NCBI GenBank assembly: GCA_037441125.1
Contig: JBBIST010000004.1
Location: 21,732-85,731 of the forward strand
Direction of reading: 5' to 3'
Origin: JALHMQ01 sp037441125
Lineage (GTDB): Bacteria; Pseudomonadota; Gammaproteobacteria; Burkholderiales; Burkholderiaceae_F
Length of the DNA: 64,000 bases
In this document: positions 43,049 through 51,873 of the stretch, piece by piece
Layout of the letters: every line of letters begins with the position of its first letter
How positions within the stretch are numbered: the stretch's first letter is position 1
The notes under the pieces: model-generated
Told to the model about the DNA's origin: nothing
Seen by the model: only the letters and a program-made list of their open reading frames with translations
The model's database searches: none
Made by a program: the position numbers and the translations under genes

Positions 43049-43276
43049 GTGAACTTCGACAAGGAACTCGACGCGCGCGGGCTCGCCTGCCCGCTGCCGA
43101 TCGTCAAGACCCGCAAGGCGCTGTCGGACATGGCCAGCGGCCAGGTGCTCAAGGTAACCGCCACGGACTCCGGCTCGATGGCCGACATGGCGGCCTTTTC
43201 CGAGCAGACCGGCAACCAGTTGCTGTCGTCGAGCCAGGAAGGCTCAACCTACGTGTTCTTTCTCAAGCGGCGCTGA
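43049..43276 (+). CDS. tusA: TusA, cytoplasmic sulfur carrier
   Basis: 75 residues with the sulfur-accepting CPLP motif (Cys14, GLACPLPIVKTRKAL). GTG 43049 is chosen because GAGGAG lies about 7 bases upstream; an ATG at 43025 would place that site inside the coding region. Followed 66 bases later by dsrE2, as in rhd-tusA-dsrE2 clusters. It moves sulfur between rhodanese, DsrE2 and DsrEFH. Confidence 0.94.
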   Translation: MNFDKELDARGLACPLPIVKTRKALSDMASGQVLKVTATDSGSMADMAAFSEQTGNQLLSSSQEGSTYVFFLKRR

Positions 43277-43342
43277 TCGACGGTGCCCGTGCCGCGGCCG
43301 AGCGCGGCTGCGTGCCCCGCCATGGCAGAAGGACGTACCGAC

Positions 43343-43813
43343 ATGACGACCAAGAAAATGGCGTTGATCGCCACCAAGGGCACGCTCGACTGGGCCTATC
43401 CGCCGTTCATCCTCGCCTCGACCGCGGCCTCGCTCGGCTGGACGGTCCAGGTCTTCTACACCTTCTACGGCTTGCAGCTTCTGCGCAAGGACCTGTCGTC
43501 AATCAAGATCAGTCCGCTCGCCAACCCGGCGATGCCGATGCCGGTGCCGATGCCGGTGCTGGTGCAGGTGCTGCCGGGCATGGAGTCGATGGCGACGATG
43601 ATGATGAAGAACAAGATGAAGTCCAAGGGCGTGGCTTCGCTCGAGCAATTGCGCGAGGTGTGCATCGAGTCCGACGTCAAGATGATCGCCTGCCAGATGA
43701 CCGTCGACCTGTTCGAGTTTGACAAGAACGACTTCATCCCTCAGGCCCAATTCGGCGGTGCCGCCACCTTCCTCGACTTCGCCGGCAACACCGACGTTTG
43801 TCTGTACATCTGA
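43343..43813 (+). CDS. dsrE2: DsrE2, membrane-associated DsrE-family sulfurtransferase
   Basis: 156 residues. DsrE-fold with a hydrophobic, methionine-rich stretch (MPMPVPMPVLVQVLP near 64-78) typical of DsrE2. Cysteines 107, 117 (MIACQM) and 153 (near the C-terminus) match the DsrE2 pattern of a conserved mid-protein and a terminal cysteine. It is in the tusA-dsrE2 pair. The start at 43343 follows AAGGACG. Confidence 0.9.
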   Translation: MTTKKMALIATKGTLDWAYPPFILASTAASLGWTVQVFYTFYGLQLLRKDLSSIKISPLANPAMPMPVPMPVLVQVLPGMESMATMMMKNKMKSKGVASLEQLREVCIESDVKMIACQMTVDLFEFDKNDFIPQAQFGGAATFLDFAGNTDVCLYI

Positions 43814-43910
43814 TCGCAGCGCGGCCGGGCGGCGCCCGCCGCCGCAAGCTGCCTGCTCACGGCCGGCGTCGCCTGCTGCAGGTGCGCGCCCGCTGGCGTG
43901 GAGCCCTCCA

Positions 43911-45773
43911 GTGACCGAAACCATCGAGCTGACCCCGGCCATGATCTGGGTGTTCGGCTTTCTGGCGCTGACCGTCGTGCTGTTCGTCTCCGACGTCGTT
44001 CGCGTCGACGTCGCCGCGGTGCTGGTCATGGTGCTGCTCGGGTTGACCTCGGTGGTGCCGGGCGTGCCCGACCTGGTGCCGATCGCGCACCTGTTCGACG
44101 GCTTTGCCAGCAACGCGGTGATCTCGATCATCGCCGTCATGATCATCGGCGCCGGGCTCGACCGCACCGGGCTGATGAGCCGGATCGCCTCGTTCATCCT
44201 GCGCGTCGGCGGCCGAACCGAGAAGCGGGTGATCCCGACCGTCTCGGGCACGGTCGGATTCATCTCCAGCTTCATGCAGAACGTCGGTGCGGCGGCGCTG
44301 TTCCTGCCGGTGATCGCGCGCATCAGCGCCCGAACCGGGCTGCCGATGTCGCGCCTGCTGATGCCGATGGGCTTCGCGGCGCTGCTCGGCGGCACGATCA
44401 CGATGGTCGGCTCCAGCCCGCTGATCCTGCTCAACGACCTGATCCTGACCTCGAACCGGACGTTGCCGGAAGGCACGCCGCCGATGGCGACTTTCGAGCT
44501 GTTCGCGGTGACGCCGATCGGCCTGGCGCTGCTCGCCAGCGGCATCCTCTACTTCGTGATCGCCGGCCGCTACGTGCTGCCCGCGCACAAGACCCATGGA
44601 GCCACCGGCCTGGGAACGATGCAGCACCTGCACGACACCTACGGCGTGCACGGCGAATTGCACGAGCTGTCGCTCGCCGACGGCAGCGCGCTCGCCGGCA
44701 AGACGGTCGAGCAGGCCGAGGCGCTGCTCGGCCACCGGCTGCCGATCGTCGCCCTGGAAGGCGCGGGCGAACTGCAGGTCGCGCCAGCGCGCGACGCGCT
44801 GATCGCTCCCGGCGCCGTGATCGCGCTGTGCGGCGCGCGCCAGGAAGTCGAGTCCTTGCTCGCTGCGCTCGGCTTGCGGCGCGCCGGCGAGTTGCGCCGC
44901 TTTGCCGAGGCGCTCGATCCGGGCCACGCCGGCATCGCCGAAGTCGTGATCCCGCCCGGTTCGGCGCTGATCGGCCGCAGCCTCGACGAGTTGCGCATGC
45001 GCCGCAGCTACGGCCTGTCGGTGCTGGCCGTACACCGCGGCGACGACGTGATCCGCAGCTACCTGCGCGAACACGTGCTCGCCGCCGGTGACACGCTGGT
45101 CGTGCACTGCCTGTGGGAGGATCTGGCGGCACTCAAGAAGGACCGCAACTTCGTCCTGGTCACGGCCGACTTTCCCCACGAGGAGCGGCGCCCGCACAAG
45201 GTCGCGCACGCGCTTGGCTTCTTCCTGCTGTCGCTCGGCTTGATTCTGTTTACCGACATCCGGCTGTCGCTGGCGCTGATGACCGGCGCCATCGGCATGA
45301 TCGTCTCCGGCGTGCTCACGGTCGATCAAGCCTATCGCGCGGTCGGCTGGCAGTCGGTGTTCCTGCTCGCCAGCCTGATTCCGCTCGGCCTGGCGGTCGA
45401 GACCACCGGCGCGGCCGCCTGGATCGCCTACACGACCGTCAATGCCCTGGGCGACGTGCCGCTGTGGGTGTTGCAGGCGGCGCTGGCGCTGCTCGCCACC
45501 GCCTTTACGCTCGTGATGTCGAACGTCGGCGCGACCGTGCTGCTGGTGCCGCTGGCGGTCAACATGGCGCTGATCGCCGGCGCCGACCCGGCGATCTTCG
45601 CGCTGACGGTGGCGCTGGCGACCTCGAACTCGTTCTTCCTGCCCACGCACCAGGTCAACGCCCTGATCATGGGCCCCGGCGGCTACCGAGTGAAGGACTT
45701 CATGCGCGCCGGCGGCCTGATGACCGTGATCTTCCTGGTCGTCATGCTGACCATGATCAACATCGTCTACTGA
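43911..45773 (+). CDS. SLC13/DASS-type anion transporter with two TrkA-C domains
   Basis: 620 residues from GTG 43911. About ten to eleven membrane helices in two blocks and a central region with two regulatory TrkA-C (RCK-C) domains (near 235-405). The SLC13 motif SNVGATVLLVPLAVNM and ATSNSFFLPTHQVN near the end are clear. It may transport sulfate, sulfonates or dicarboxylates; its place after tusA-dsrE2 suggests export or exchange of a sulfur oxyanion. Confidence 0.85.
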   Translation: MTETIELTPAMIWVFGFLALTVVLFVSDVVRVDVAAVLVMVLLGLTSVVPGVPDLVPIAHLFDGFASNAVISIIAVMIIGAGLDRTGLMSRIASFILRVGGRTEKRVIPTVSGTVGFISSFMQNVGAAALFLPVIARISARTGLPMSRLLMPMGFAALLGGTITMVGSSPLILLNDLILTSNRTLPEGTPPMATFELFAVTPIGLALLASGILYFVIAGRYVLPAHKTHGATGLGTMQHLHDTYGVHGELHELSLADGSALAGKTVEQAEALLGHRLPIVALEGAGELQVAPARDALIAPGAVIALCGARQEVESLLAALGLRRAGELRRFAEALDPGHAGIAEVVIPPGSALIGRSLDELRMRRSYGLSVLAVHRGDDVIRSYLREHVLAAGDTLVVHCLWEDLAALKKDRNFVLVTADFPHEERRPHKVAHALGFFLLSLGLILFTDIRLSLALMTGAIGMIVSGVLTVDQAYRAVGWQSVFLLASLIPLGLAVETTGAAAWIAYTTVNALGDVPLWVLQAALALLATAFTLVMSNVGATVLLVPLAVNMALIAGADPAIFALTVALATSNSFFLPTHQVNALIMGPGGYRVKDFMRAGGLMTVIFLVVMLTMINIVY

Positions 45774-45781
45774 GCCGGTGG

Positions 45782-45809
45782 GCGCCGGCGCCGCCCGTGG
45801 CGCCGGCGC
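45782..45809. terminator. Perfect 11-bp hairpin between convergent genes
   Basis: GCGCCGGCGCC (45782-45792), loop GCCCGT, then GGCGCCGGCGC (45799-45809). It is between the stop of the SLC13 gene and the end of the BASS gene. There is no T-tract, but the stem is very strong. Confidence 0.5.
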
Positions 45810-45827
45810 AGTGCATCGCGCCGCCTT

Positions 45828-46748
45828 CTACGCCTTGGCGGGGATTGGCGTCGTCGGCACCTTGGCCTGGTCGCGCGACAGCTCCTCGCGTGTGGTGATG
45901 CGGCGGAACCAGACCGTCACCGCGCTCGATGTAAGCACGATGAACAGCGAGTACAGCACCGGCACCAGCAACACCTCCTGCTGCAACTCGCCCTGGAAGG
46001 TCAGCAGCACGATCAGCACCCCGAGCGGGCCGTTCTGGATCCCGGTTTCGAGCGAGATCGTGCGGCTGCGCACCGGGTCCTGCCGCAGCAGTCGCGCCAG
46101 ACCGAAGCCGAGCGCCATGCCGAACAGGCCGAGCCCGATCACCGCAAAGTACACGTTCCACGGCGTGGCGGCGAGCAGCATGTAGTTGCGCGGCACCCAG
46201 GTGACGATCAGGAACAGGATCACGAACACGCCGAGCAGGCCGCCGATCAGTTCGATCGTGGCGCCGGCGTTCGGATTCCACTTGCGCAGCGCGATGCCGA
46301 TCAGGGTCGGCACGATCAGCACCACCAGCACCTGCGCCACGTTGCCGGCCGGCACCGTGTACTCGGCCGGCAGGCCCTTGAGCTGCGAGTAGAACTCCAG
46401 CAGCAGCGGCGTCATCAGCACCGCGGCCAGCGTCGAGCAGATGGTCATCATGATCGACAGCGCCAGCGTGCCCTTGCTGAAGTAGGTGAAGATGTTCGAG
46501 GTCGTGCCGCCGGGCATGCAGCCCATCAGGATCAGGCCGATCGCCAGCGCCGGCGGGAAGCCGAGCAGCACCGCCATCGTGTAGGCGAGGAAGGGCATGA
46601 TCCCGTACTGGCAGACGAAGCCGACCAGGATCCCCTGCGGCTTCCTGAAGGCGATGCGGAAGTCCTTGAACGTGAGCGATGCGCCCATGCCGAGCATGAT
46701 GACCATCATCATGATGCCGAGCAGTTGCGTTTCGAGCGGAGTGAGCAT
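45828..46748 (-). CDS. Bile-acid/sodium symporter family (BASS) transporter
   Basis: 306 residues with about nine to ten membrane helices and the BASS motif GCMPGGTTSNIFTYFSKG near 101-118. The substrate is unknown (BASS members move bile acids, pyruvate, pantothenate and others). It lies downstream of an acyl-CoA synthetase with 27 bases between, so the two could be co-expressed. Confidence 0.88.
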   Translation of the reverse strand: MLTPLETQLLGIMMMVIMLGMGASLTFKDFRIAFRKPQGILVGFVCQYGIMPFLAYTMAVLLGFPPALAIGLILMGCMPGGTTSNIFTYFSKGTLALSIMMTICSTLAAVLMTPLLLEFYSQLKGLPAEYTVPAGNVAQVLVVLIVPTLIGIALRKWNPNAGATIELIGGLLGVFVILFLIVTWVPRNYMLLAATPWNVYFAVIGLGLFGMALGFGLARLLRQDPVRSRTISLETGIQNGPLGVLIVLLTFQGELQQEVLLVPVLYSLFIVLTSSAVTVWFRRITTREELSRDQAKVPTTPIPAKA

Positions 46749-46775
46749 GGCGGTGTCCTCGGCGGGTGGCGGCGA

Positions 46776-48536
46776 TCAGGCGGTCACGGGCGCCTTGACG
46801 GCGTTGTTGCGCTCCTGGTATTCGGCGCGAAGCTGCTTGCGCAGGATCTTGCCGACCGGCGTCTTCGGCAGCTCGCGCCGGAACTCGATCACCTTCGGCA
46901 CCTTGTAGTCGGTCAGCAGCCGCTTGCAGTGGGCGCGCACCGCCTCCTCGGTCAGGCCGTCCTGCAGCGGCACGATGTAGGCGCGCACCGCCTCGCCGCT
47001 GCGCGCGTCGGGCACGCCGATCACCGCCGCTTCGAGCACCTCGTCCATCTGCGCAATCGCATCCTCGACTTCGTTCGGATAGACGTTGAAGCCGGACACC
47101 AGGATCATGTCCTTCTTGCGATCGACGATGCGAAAGTAGCCGTCGCGGTCCATCACTCCCACGTCGCCCGTGTACAACCAGCCATCGCGCAAAGTCTTCG
47201 CAGTCTCGTCCGGCCGGTTCCAGTAGCCGCGCATCACCTGCGGCCCGCGAACAATCAGCTCGCCCGGCTCGCCGAGCGGCACCGGAACGCCGCGCTCGTC
47301 GACCAGTCGCACTTCGGTGCCGGGCGCCGGAATGCCGATCGAGTCCGGCTTCTGCAGGCCGCCGATCGGATTGAAGCTCACCACCGGCGAACTCTCGGTC
47401 AGGCCGTAGCCCTCGCAGATGCGCGTGCCGGTCACCTTTTCCCAGCGCACCGCCACCGGGTGCTGCAGGGCGGCGCCGCCGGCCACCGCCGCCTTCAGGT
47501 GCTTGGGCGGGAAGGCGATGAACCACTCCTCGTTCAACAGCGCGTTGAACAGTGTGTTGACGCCGCTCACCCAGGTGATCGGATAGTTGTCGAAGGCGCG
47601 TTGCAGATTCTGGATCGGCCGCGGCGAGGGCGCGAGCACGTTGCGCGCACCGGCCGCGTAAAAGGCCAGCAGGTTGAAGGTGAAGGCGAAGATGTGATAC
47701 AGGGGCAGGGCGGTGAGCACCACTTCGCGTCCTTCCTCGATGTGGCTTGCGCCCATGGCGAAGGCCTGCTGCAGGTTGTTGAGCAGGTTGCCGTGGGTGA
47801 GCATCGCGCCCTTGGCCACGCCGGTGGTGCCGCCCGTGTACTGGAGCGCCGCCAGCGACTCGTGACCGATGCCGTCCAGGTAGGCGTTGAGGTCCACCGC
47901 GTCGCGCGCGCGCGCCGCCTTGCCCTCGGCCAGCGCCTGCTCGAGACGAACGTGCTCGAGCGTGATCGGCGGCAGCACCTGGTTCCACCAGCGCATGACG
48001 CTGCGGATCACCGCGCGCGGGATGGCGGCGAAGAACTGCGAGACCTCGACCACGATCACCTTGCGCACGGCGGTGCGCGCAAGGAAGCCGTCGAGCTTGT
48101 TGGCGAACATGTCGACGATCACCAGCACCTCGGCGCCGCTGTCGGCAAACTGGTGCTCCATCTCGGTCGGCGTGTACAGCGGATTGGTGTTCACCAGCAC
48201 GCAGCCGGCCTTGAGGATGCCGAAGGTGACCACCGGATAGGCGAGGCAGTTCGGCGTCTGCAACGCCACGCGCGCGCCCGCCTTCAGCCCGAGCACCTTG
48301 CGCAGATAGACGGCGAAGGCGTCCGAGTACTGATCGACCTTGGCGTAGGAGAGCGACGCGTGCATGCCGTTGGCCATGCAGGTCGTGAAGGCGACCTTGT
48401 CGGCGTGACGGGCGGCCACCTCGCGCAGCAGCGCCGGCAGGTGGGGATGGCGCGGCGGATCGAGCTGGCGCGGGATGTTCTGGCCGTAGTGCTCGAGCCA
48501 GGGCTTGAGGTCGTAGATCGGGGTCGGCGAATCCAA
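46776..48536 (-). CDS. fadD: Long-chain acyl-CoA synthetase
   Basis: 586 residues from TTG 48536, which follows AGGAGACAGCC; an ATG at 48671 gives an unlikely 45-residue extension. AMP-binding motif YTGGTTGVAKGAMLTHGNL and the C-terminal lysine-containing PKTPVGKILRKQLR match FadD. Activates fatty acids with CoA and ATP in the cytoplasm. Confidence 0.92.
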   Translation of the reverse strand: MDSPTPIYDLKPWLEHYGQNIPRQLDPPRHPHLPALLREVAARHADKVAFTTCMANGMHASLSYAKVDQYSDAFAVYLRKVLGLKAGARVALQTPNCLAYPVVTFGILKAGCVLVNTNPLYTPTEMEHQFADSGAEVLVIVDMFANKLDGFLARTAVRKVIVVEVSQFFAAIPRAVIRSVMRWWNQVLPPITLEHVRLEQALAEGKAARARDAVDLNAYLDGIGHESLAALQYTGGTTGVAKGAMLTHGNLLNNLQQAFAMGASHIEEGREVVLTALPLYHIFAFTFNLLAFYAAGARNVLAPSPRPIQNLQRAFDNYPITWVSGVNTLFNALLNEEWFIAFPPKHLKAAVAGGAALQHPVAVRWEKVTGTRICEGYGLTESSPVVSFNPIGGLQKPDSIGIPAPGTEVRLVDERGVPVPLGEPGELIVRGPQVMRGYWNRPDETAKTLRDGWLYTGDVGVMDRDGYFRIVDRKKDMILVSGFNVYPNEVEDAIAQMDEVLEAAVIGVPDARSGEAVRAYIVPLQDGLTEEAVRAHCKRLLTDYKVPKVIEFRRELPKTPVGKILRKQLRAEYQERNNAVKAPVTA

Positions 48537-48715
48537 GGCTGTCTCCTGTCGTTTTCTGCGCCCCGGTGCCGGTTCGGCGGCTCTCTTCGGAGCAATCCGG
48601 GGATTTTCCGAGGCGTGGTGGGTGACAGTAAGGCGGACTAACCCTATTTGTCGAGCGGGCTCGCCTATCATCGCGCGGCCCCGCCTGCTGCGGCCTGCGC
48701 CACGCCCACCCGCTC
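48537..48715. other. Divergent region between fadD and rmuC
   Basis: 179 bases with no gene. Contains TTGTCGAGCGGGCTCGCCTATCAT, which could offer a -10 (TATCAT) for rmuC about 43 bases before its start. Confidence 0.35.
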
Positions 48716-50161
48716 ATGACCGAACTCCCGCTGCCGTTCGCAATGACCATCGCCGTGACCGCGCTTGTGGCGTTGATCGCACTGGCGGTCGCCGCCTGGC
48801 AGTCGCGGCTGGCCGCACGCGCCGAACACTCGGCCCGGCAGTTGAGCGAGCAACTCGCTGAGCTGCAACGTCGCAGCGACGCCGGCAGCGAGCGCGTCGA
48901 GCGCGAGCTGCGCCAGGCGCTGGCGCTGTCGGCGAGCGAAGTGCGCACCGAGACCGGCGCGCGGATCGCCGAGCTGCACACCGGTCTGGTGGGGCAGATG
49001 GCGAGCCTCGGCGGCGTACAGGCGACCCATTTGGCGACCTTCGGCGAGCACATCGCGCGCATCGGCGCCGGCGCCGAGGAAGCGAGCCGCGCCAACCGCG
49101 AGGAGGCGGCGCGCCAGCTCGCCGCCTTCGGCGCAGCGATGCAGCAGCAGTTGGCGGAGCTGGCGCGCTCGTTGCAGCTCAACCTGGCCGAGGTACGCAC
49201 GACGCTGCACGCGCAGCTTGCCAGCCTGCAGCAGGGCAACGAAACCAAGCTCGAGCAGATGCGCGCCACGGTCGAGGAAAAGCTGCAGTCGACGCTGGAG
49301 GCGCGCCTGGGCGAGAGCTTCCGCCAGGTCGCCGAGCGCCTCGAGCAGGTGCACCGGGGACTGGGCGAGATGCAGGGGCTGGCGCAGGGTGTCGGCGACC
49401 TCAAGCGCGTGCTGACCAACGTCAAGGCGCGCGGCGGCTTCGGCGAAGTGCAGCTCGGCGCGCTGCTCGAGCAGGTGCTGACCGCCGGCCAGTACGCGGC
49501 CAACGTCGCCACCCGGCCCGGGTCGGCCGAGCGGGTCGAGTTCGCGGTGCGCATGCCGGGGCGCGGCAGCGGCGACGACGGCGCGCCGCTGTGGCTGCCG
49601 ATCGATGCCAAGTTCCCGACCGAGGACTATGAGCGGCTGCTGGCGGCGCAGGAGGCGGCCGATGCGACCGCGGTCGCCGCCGCCGGCCAGGCGCTGGAGA
49701 CGCGCATCCGCGGCGAGGCGCGCAAGATCCGCGACAAGTACCTGGAGCCGCCGCACACGACCGACTTCGCGATCCTGTTCCTGCCGACCGAGGGACTGTT
49801 CGCCGAGGTGCTGCGCCGGCCCGGCCTGTCGGAGACGCTCAATCGCGAACTGCGCGTGCTGGTGGCCGGACCGACGACGCTGTTCGCGCTGCTGAACTCG
49901 CTGCAGATGGGCTTTCGCACGCTCGCCATCGAGCAGCGCGCGGTCGAGGTGCGCGAACTGCTGGGCGCGGTCAAGACCGAGTTCGAGCGCTTCGGCGAAT
50001 GGCTGGGCAAGGTGCGCTCGCAGGTGGCCACCGTGAGCAAGACGCTCGAAGACGCCGACACGCGCACGCGGCAGATGCAGCGCAAGCTGCGCAGCGTCGA
50101 GGCGCTGCCGGCGGAACGGGCGGCGCAGCTCCTGCCGCCGGCCGCGCTCGACGATGGCTAG
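48716..50161 (+). CDS. rmuC: RmuC, DNA recombination-limiting protein
   Basis: 481 residues. N-terminal membrane helix (9-29), long coiled-coil region (35-220), then the RmuC nuclease-like domain (GGFGEVQLGALLEQVLTAGQY and PIDAKFPTEDYERL). It limits recombination between inverted repeats. The next gene overlaps its end by 8 bases. Confidence 0.93.
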   Translation: MTELPLPFAMTIAVTALVALIALAVAAWQSRLAARAEHSARQLSEQLAELQRRSDAGSERVERELRQALALSASEVRTETGARIAELHTGLVGQMASLGGVQATHLATFGEHIARIGAGAEEASRANREEAARQLAAFGAAMQQQLAELARSLQLNLAEVRTTLHAQLASLQQGNETKLEQMRATVEEKLQSTLEARLGESFRQVAERLEQVHRGLGEMQGLAQGVGDLKRVLTNVKARGGFGEVQLGALLEQVLTAGQYAANVATRPGSAERVEFAVRMPGRGSGDDGAPLWLPIDAKFPTEDYERLLAAQEAADATAVAAAGQALETRIRGEARKIRDKYLEPPHTTDFAILFLPTEGLFAEVLRRPGLSETLNRELRVLVAGPTTLFALLNSLQMGFRTLAIEQRAVEVRELLGAVKTEFERFGEWLGKVRSQVATVSKTLEDADTRTRQMQRKLRSVEALPAERAAQLLPPAALDDG

Positions 50162-51845
50162 CGGCGGTCGCTTGGCGCGGATCGCGGAAGTTGGCCGCAG
50201 GACGAAGGCGCTTGGCCGCTGGCTGGCTGCCTGCGCGCTGGCGCTGGCGGTCGCAGCGCCGGCGAGCTTCGCCCAGGGCGAAGGCGCGGCCGCGCCGCTG
50301 CCGAGCTTCGCCGAGTTGCAGGCGGCAGGCGCGATCATCGGCGAGATCCGGATCGTCACCGGCGACGTGTTCGACACCGACGATCCGCGCGAGGACAACG
50401 CGCTGTTTCGCGCCGCCAACCGGCTGCACATCGAGACCCGGCCGTGGGTGATCCGGCGCGCACTGCTGTTTCGCAGCGGCGAGCCGGTGCGCGTGCACGC
50501 GATCGAGGAGACCGAGCGCCTGCTGCGCGGCGCGCGCTATCTGTACGAAGTGCACATCCGGCCGCTCGCCTATCGCGACGGCGTGGTCGACCTCGAGGTG
50601 GTCACGCGCGACACTTGGACCCTGTACCCGACGATCACGCTGTCGCGCACCGGCGGCGTCACGCGTACCGAGTTCGGCGTCAGCGAACTGAACTTGCTCG
50701 GCACCGGCAGCGAGCTCGCGATCGGCGCCTTTCGCGACGTCGACCGCCGCGGCAAGGCGCTCGACTTCGCCAACGATCACGCGCTCGGCCCGTGGACCTC
50801 GCTGCGATTGAGCGTGGCCGACAATAGCGACGGCTCCAAGCTGTCGCTGGCGCTGGTGCGGCCGTTCTTCGAACTCGATGCGCGTCGCAGCGCCGGGCTG
50901 CACGCGATCGACGACGACCGCGTCGACCCGGTGTACAACGCCGGCCACCGCGTCGCCGAGTACCGCCATCGCGAACGCATGATTGAGGTCTTCGGCGGCT
51001 GGTCGCCGGGATTGGTCGACGGCTGGGTGCGTCGCTACACGCTCGGCCTGCGCCTGCACGACGATCGCTTCGCGCCCGAGCCGGGCCGGCCGGTGCCGCT
51101 GCATTTGCTGCCCGACGAGAGGCTGATCGGCCCCTACCTGCGCTTCGACCTGATCGAAGACCGCTTCGAGCGCACCGAGAACCGGCAGCAAATCGGCCGG
51201 CCCGAGTACTTCGCGCTCGGCGTCAACGCCAGCGTGCAACTCGGGTGGGCGGCGCAACGCCTCGGCTCGACCGACGACGCGCTGCTGTATCGCGCCGCAC
51301 TGGCGCGCGGCTTCGAACTCGACGCACAGCAGCGGCTGCTGGCGGCGGCGCGCATCGACGGTCAGGTGCGCGGCGGTCGCATCCGGCGCCAGCAGATCGG
51401 CGCCGAGTTCGAGTACTTCATGCCACACCACCGGCGCAGGCTCTTCTACGCTTCACTCGCGGCCGAGTTCCTGACCGATCCGGAGCCCGGCGACTTTCTC
51501 TACCTCGGCGGCGACAACGGCCTGCGCGGCTATCCGCTGCGCTACCAGGCGGGCACGCGACGGGTGCTGCTGACCTTGGAGGAGCGTCTTTACACGGGTG
51601 CGTTTCCGTGGCGCCTGTTTCGCATCGGCGCCGCCGCCTTCGTCGACGTCGGCCGCGCCTGGGGCGGCACCAATCCGAACCTGATCAACCCCGGCTGGCT
51701 GGTCAACGTCGGTCTCGGTCTGCGGCTGTTCAGCGTGCGCACCGCCTTCGGCAACGTCGCCCACCTGGACGTCGCGCTGCCGCTGCAGCCGGCCGGCGAC
51801 GTCGAGGGCGTGCAGGTGCTGCTGCGCGCGCGTCGCACCTTCTGA
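50154..51845 (+). CDS. Omp85/BamA-like outer-membrane beta-barrel protein
   Basis: 563 residues. An N-terminal signal (about 22-41, ALAVAAPASFAQ), one POTRA-like segment (IGEIRIVTGDVF to 130), then a barrel with the Omp85 hairpin GDNGLRGYPLRYQAG near 447-461 and an aromatic C-terminus (RARRTF). Possibly a surface-transport or TPS-like protein; its partner is not recognisable nearby. The start overlaps rmuC. Confidence 0.78.
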   Translation: MASGGRLARIAEVGRRTKALGRWLAACALALAVAAPASFAQGEGAAAPLPSFAELQAAGAIIGEIRIVTGDVFDTDDPREDNALFRAANRLHIETRPWVIRRALLFRSGEPVRVHAIEETERLLRGARYLYEVHIRPLAYRDGVVDLEVVTRDTWTLYPTITLSRTGGVTRTEFGVSELNLLGTGSELAIGAFRDVDRRGKALDFANDHALGPWTSLRLSVADNSDGSKLSLALVRPFFELDARRSAGLHAIDDDRVDPVYNAGHRVAEYRHRERMIEVFGGWSPGLVDGWVRRYTLGLRLHDDRFAPEPGRPVPLHLLPDERLIGPYLRFDLIEDRFERTENRQQIGRPEYFALGVNASVQLGWAAQRLGSTDDALLYRAALARGFELDAQQRLLAAARIDGQVRGGRIRRQQIGAEFEYFMPHHRRRLFYASLAAEFLTDPEPGDFLYLGGDNGLRGYPLRYQAGTRRVLLTLEERLYTGAFPWRLFRIGAAAFVDVGRAWGGTNPNLINPGWLVNVGLGLRLFSVRTAFGNVAHLDVALPLQPAGDVEGVQVLLRARRTF

Positions 51846-51873
51846 GATCGAGCTTGAGCAAGGAGGCCCAACG

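Noticed and set aside
45757..49611. A 1284-codon minus-strand frame across the BASS and fadD genes.
   Set aside because: It is out of frame with both genes and has no family motifs of its own.
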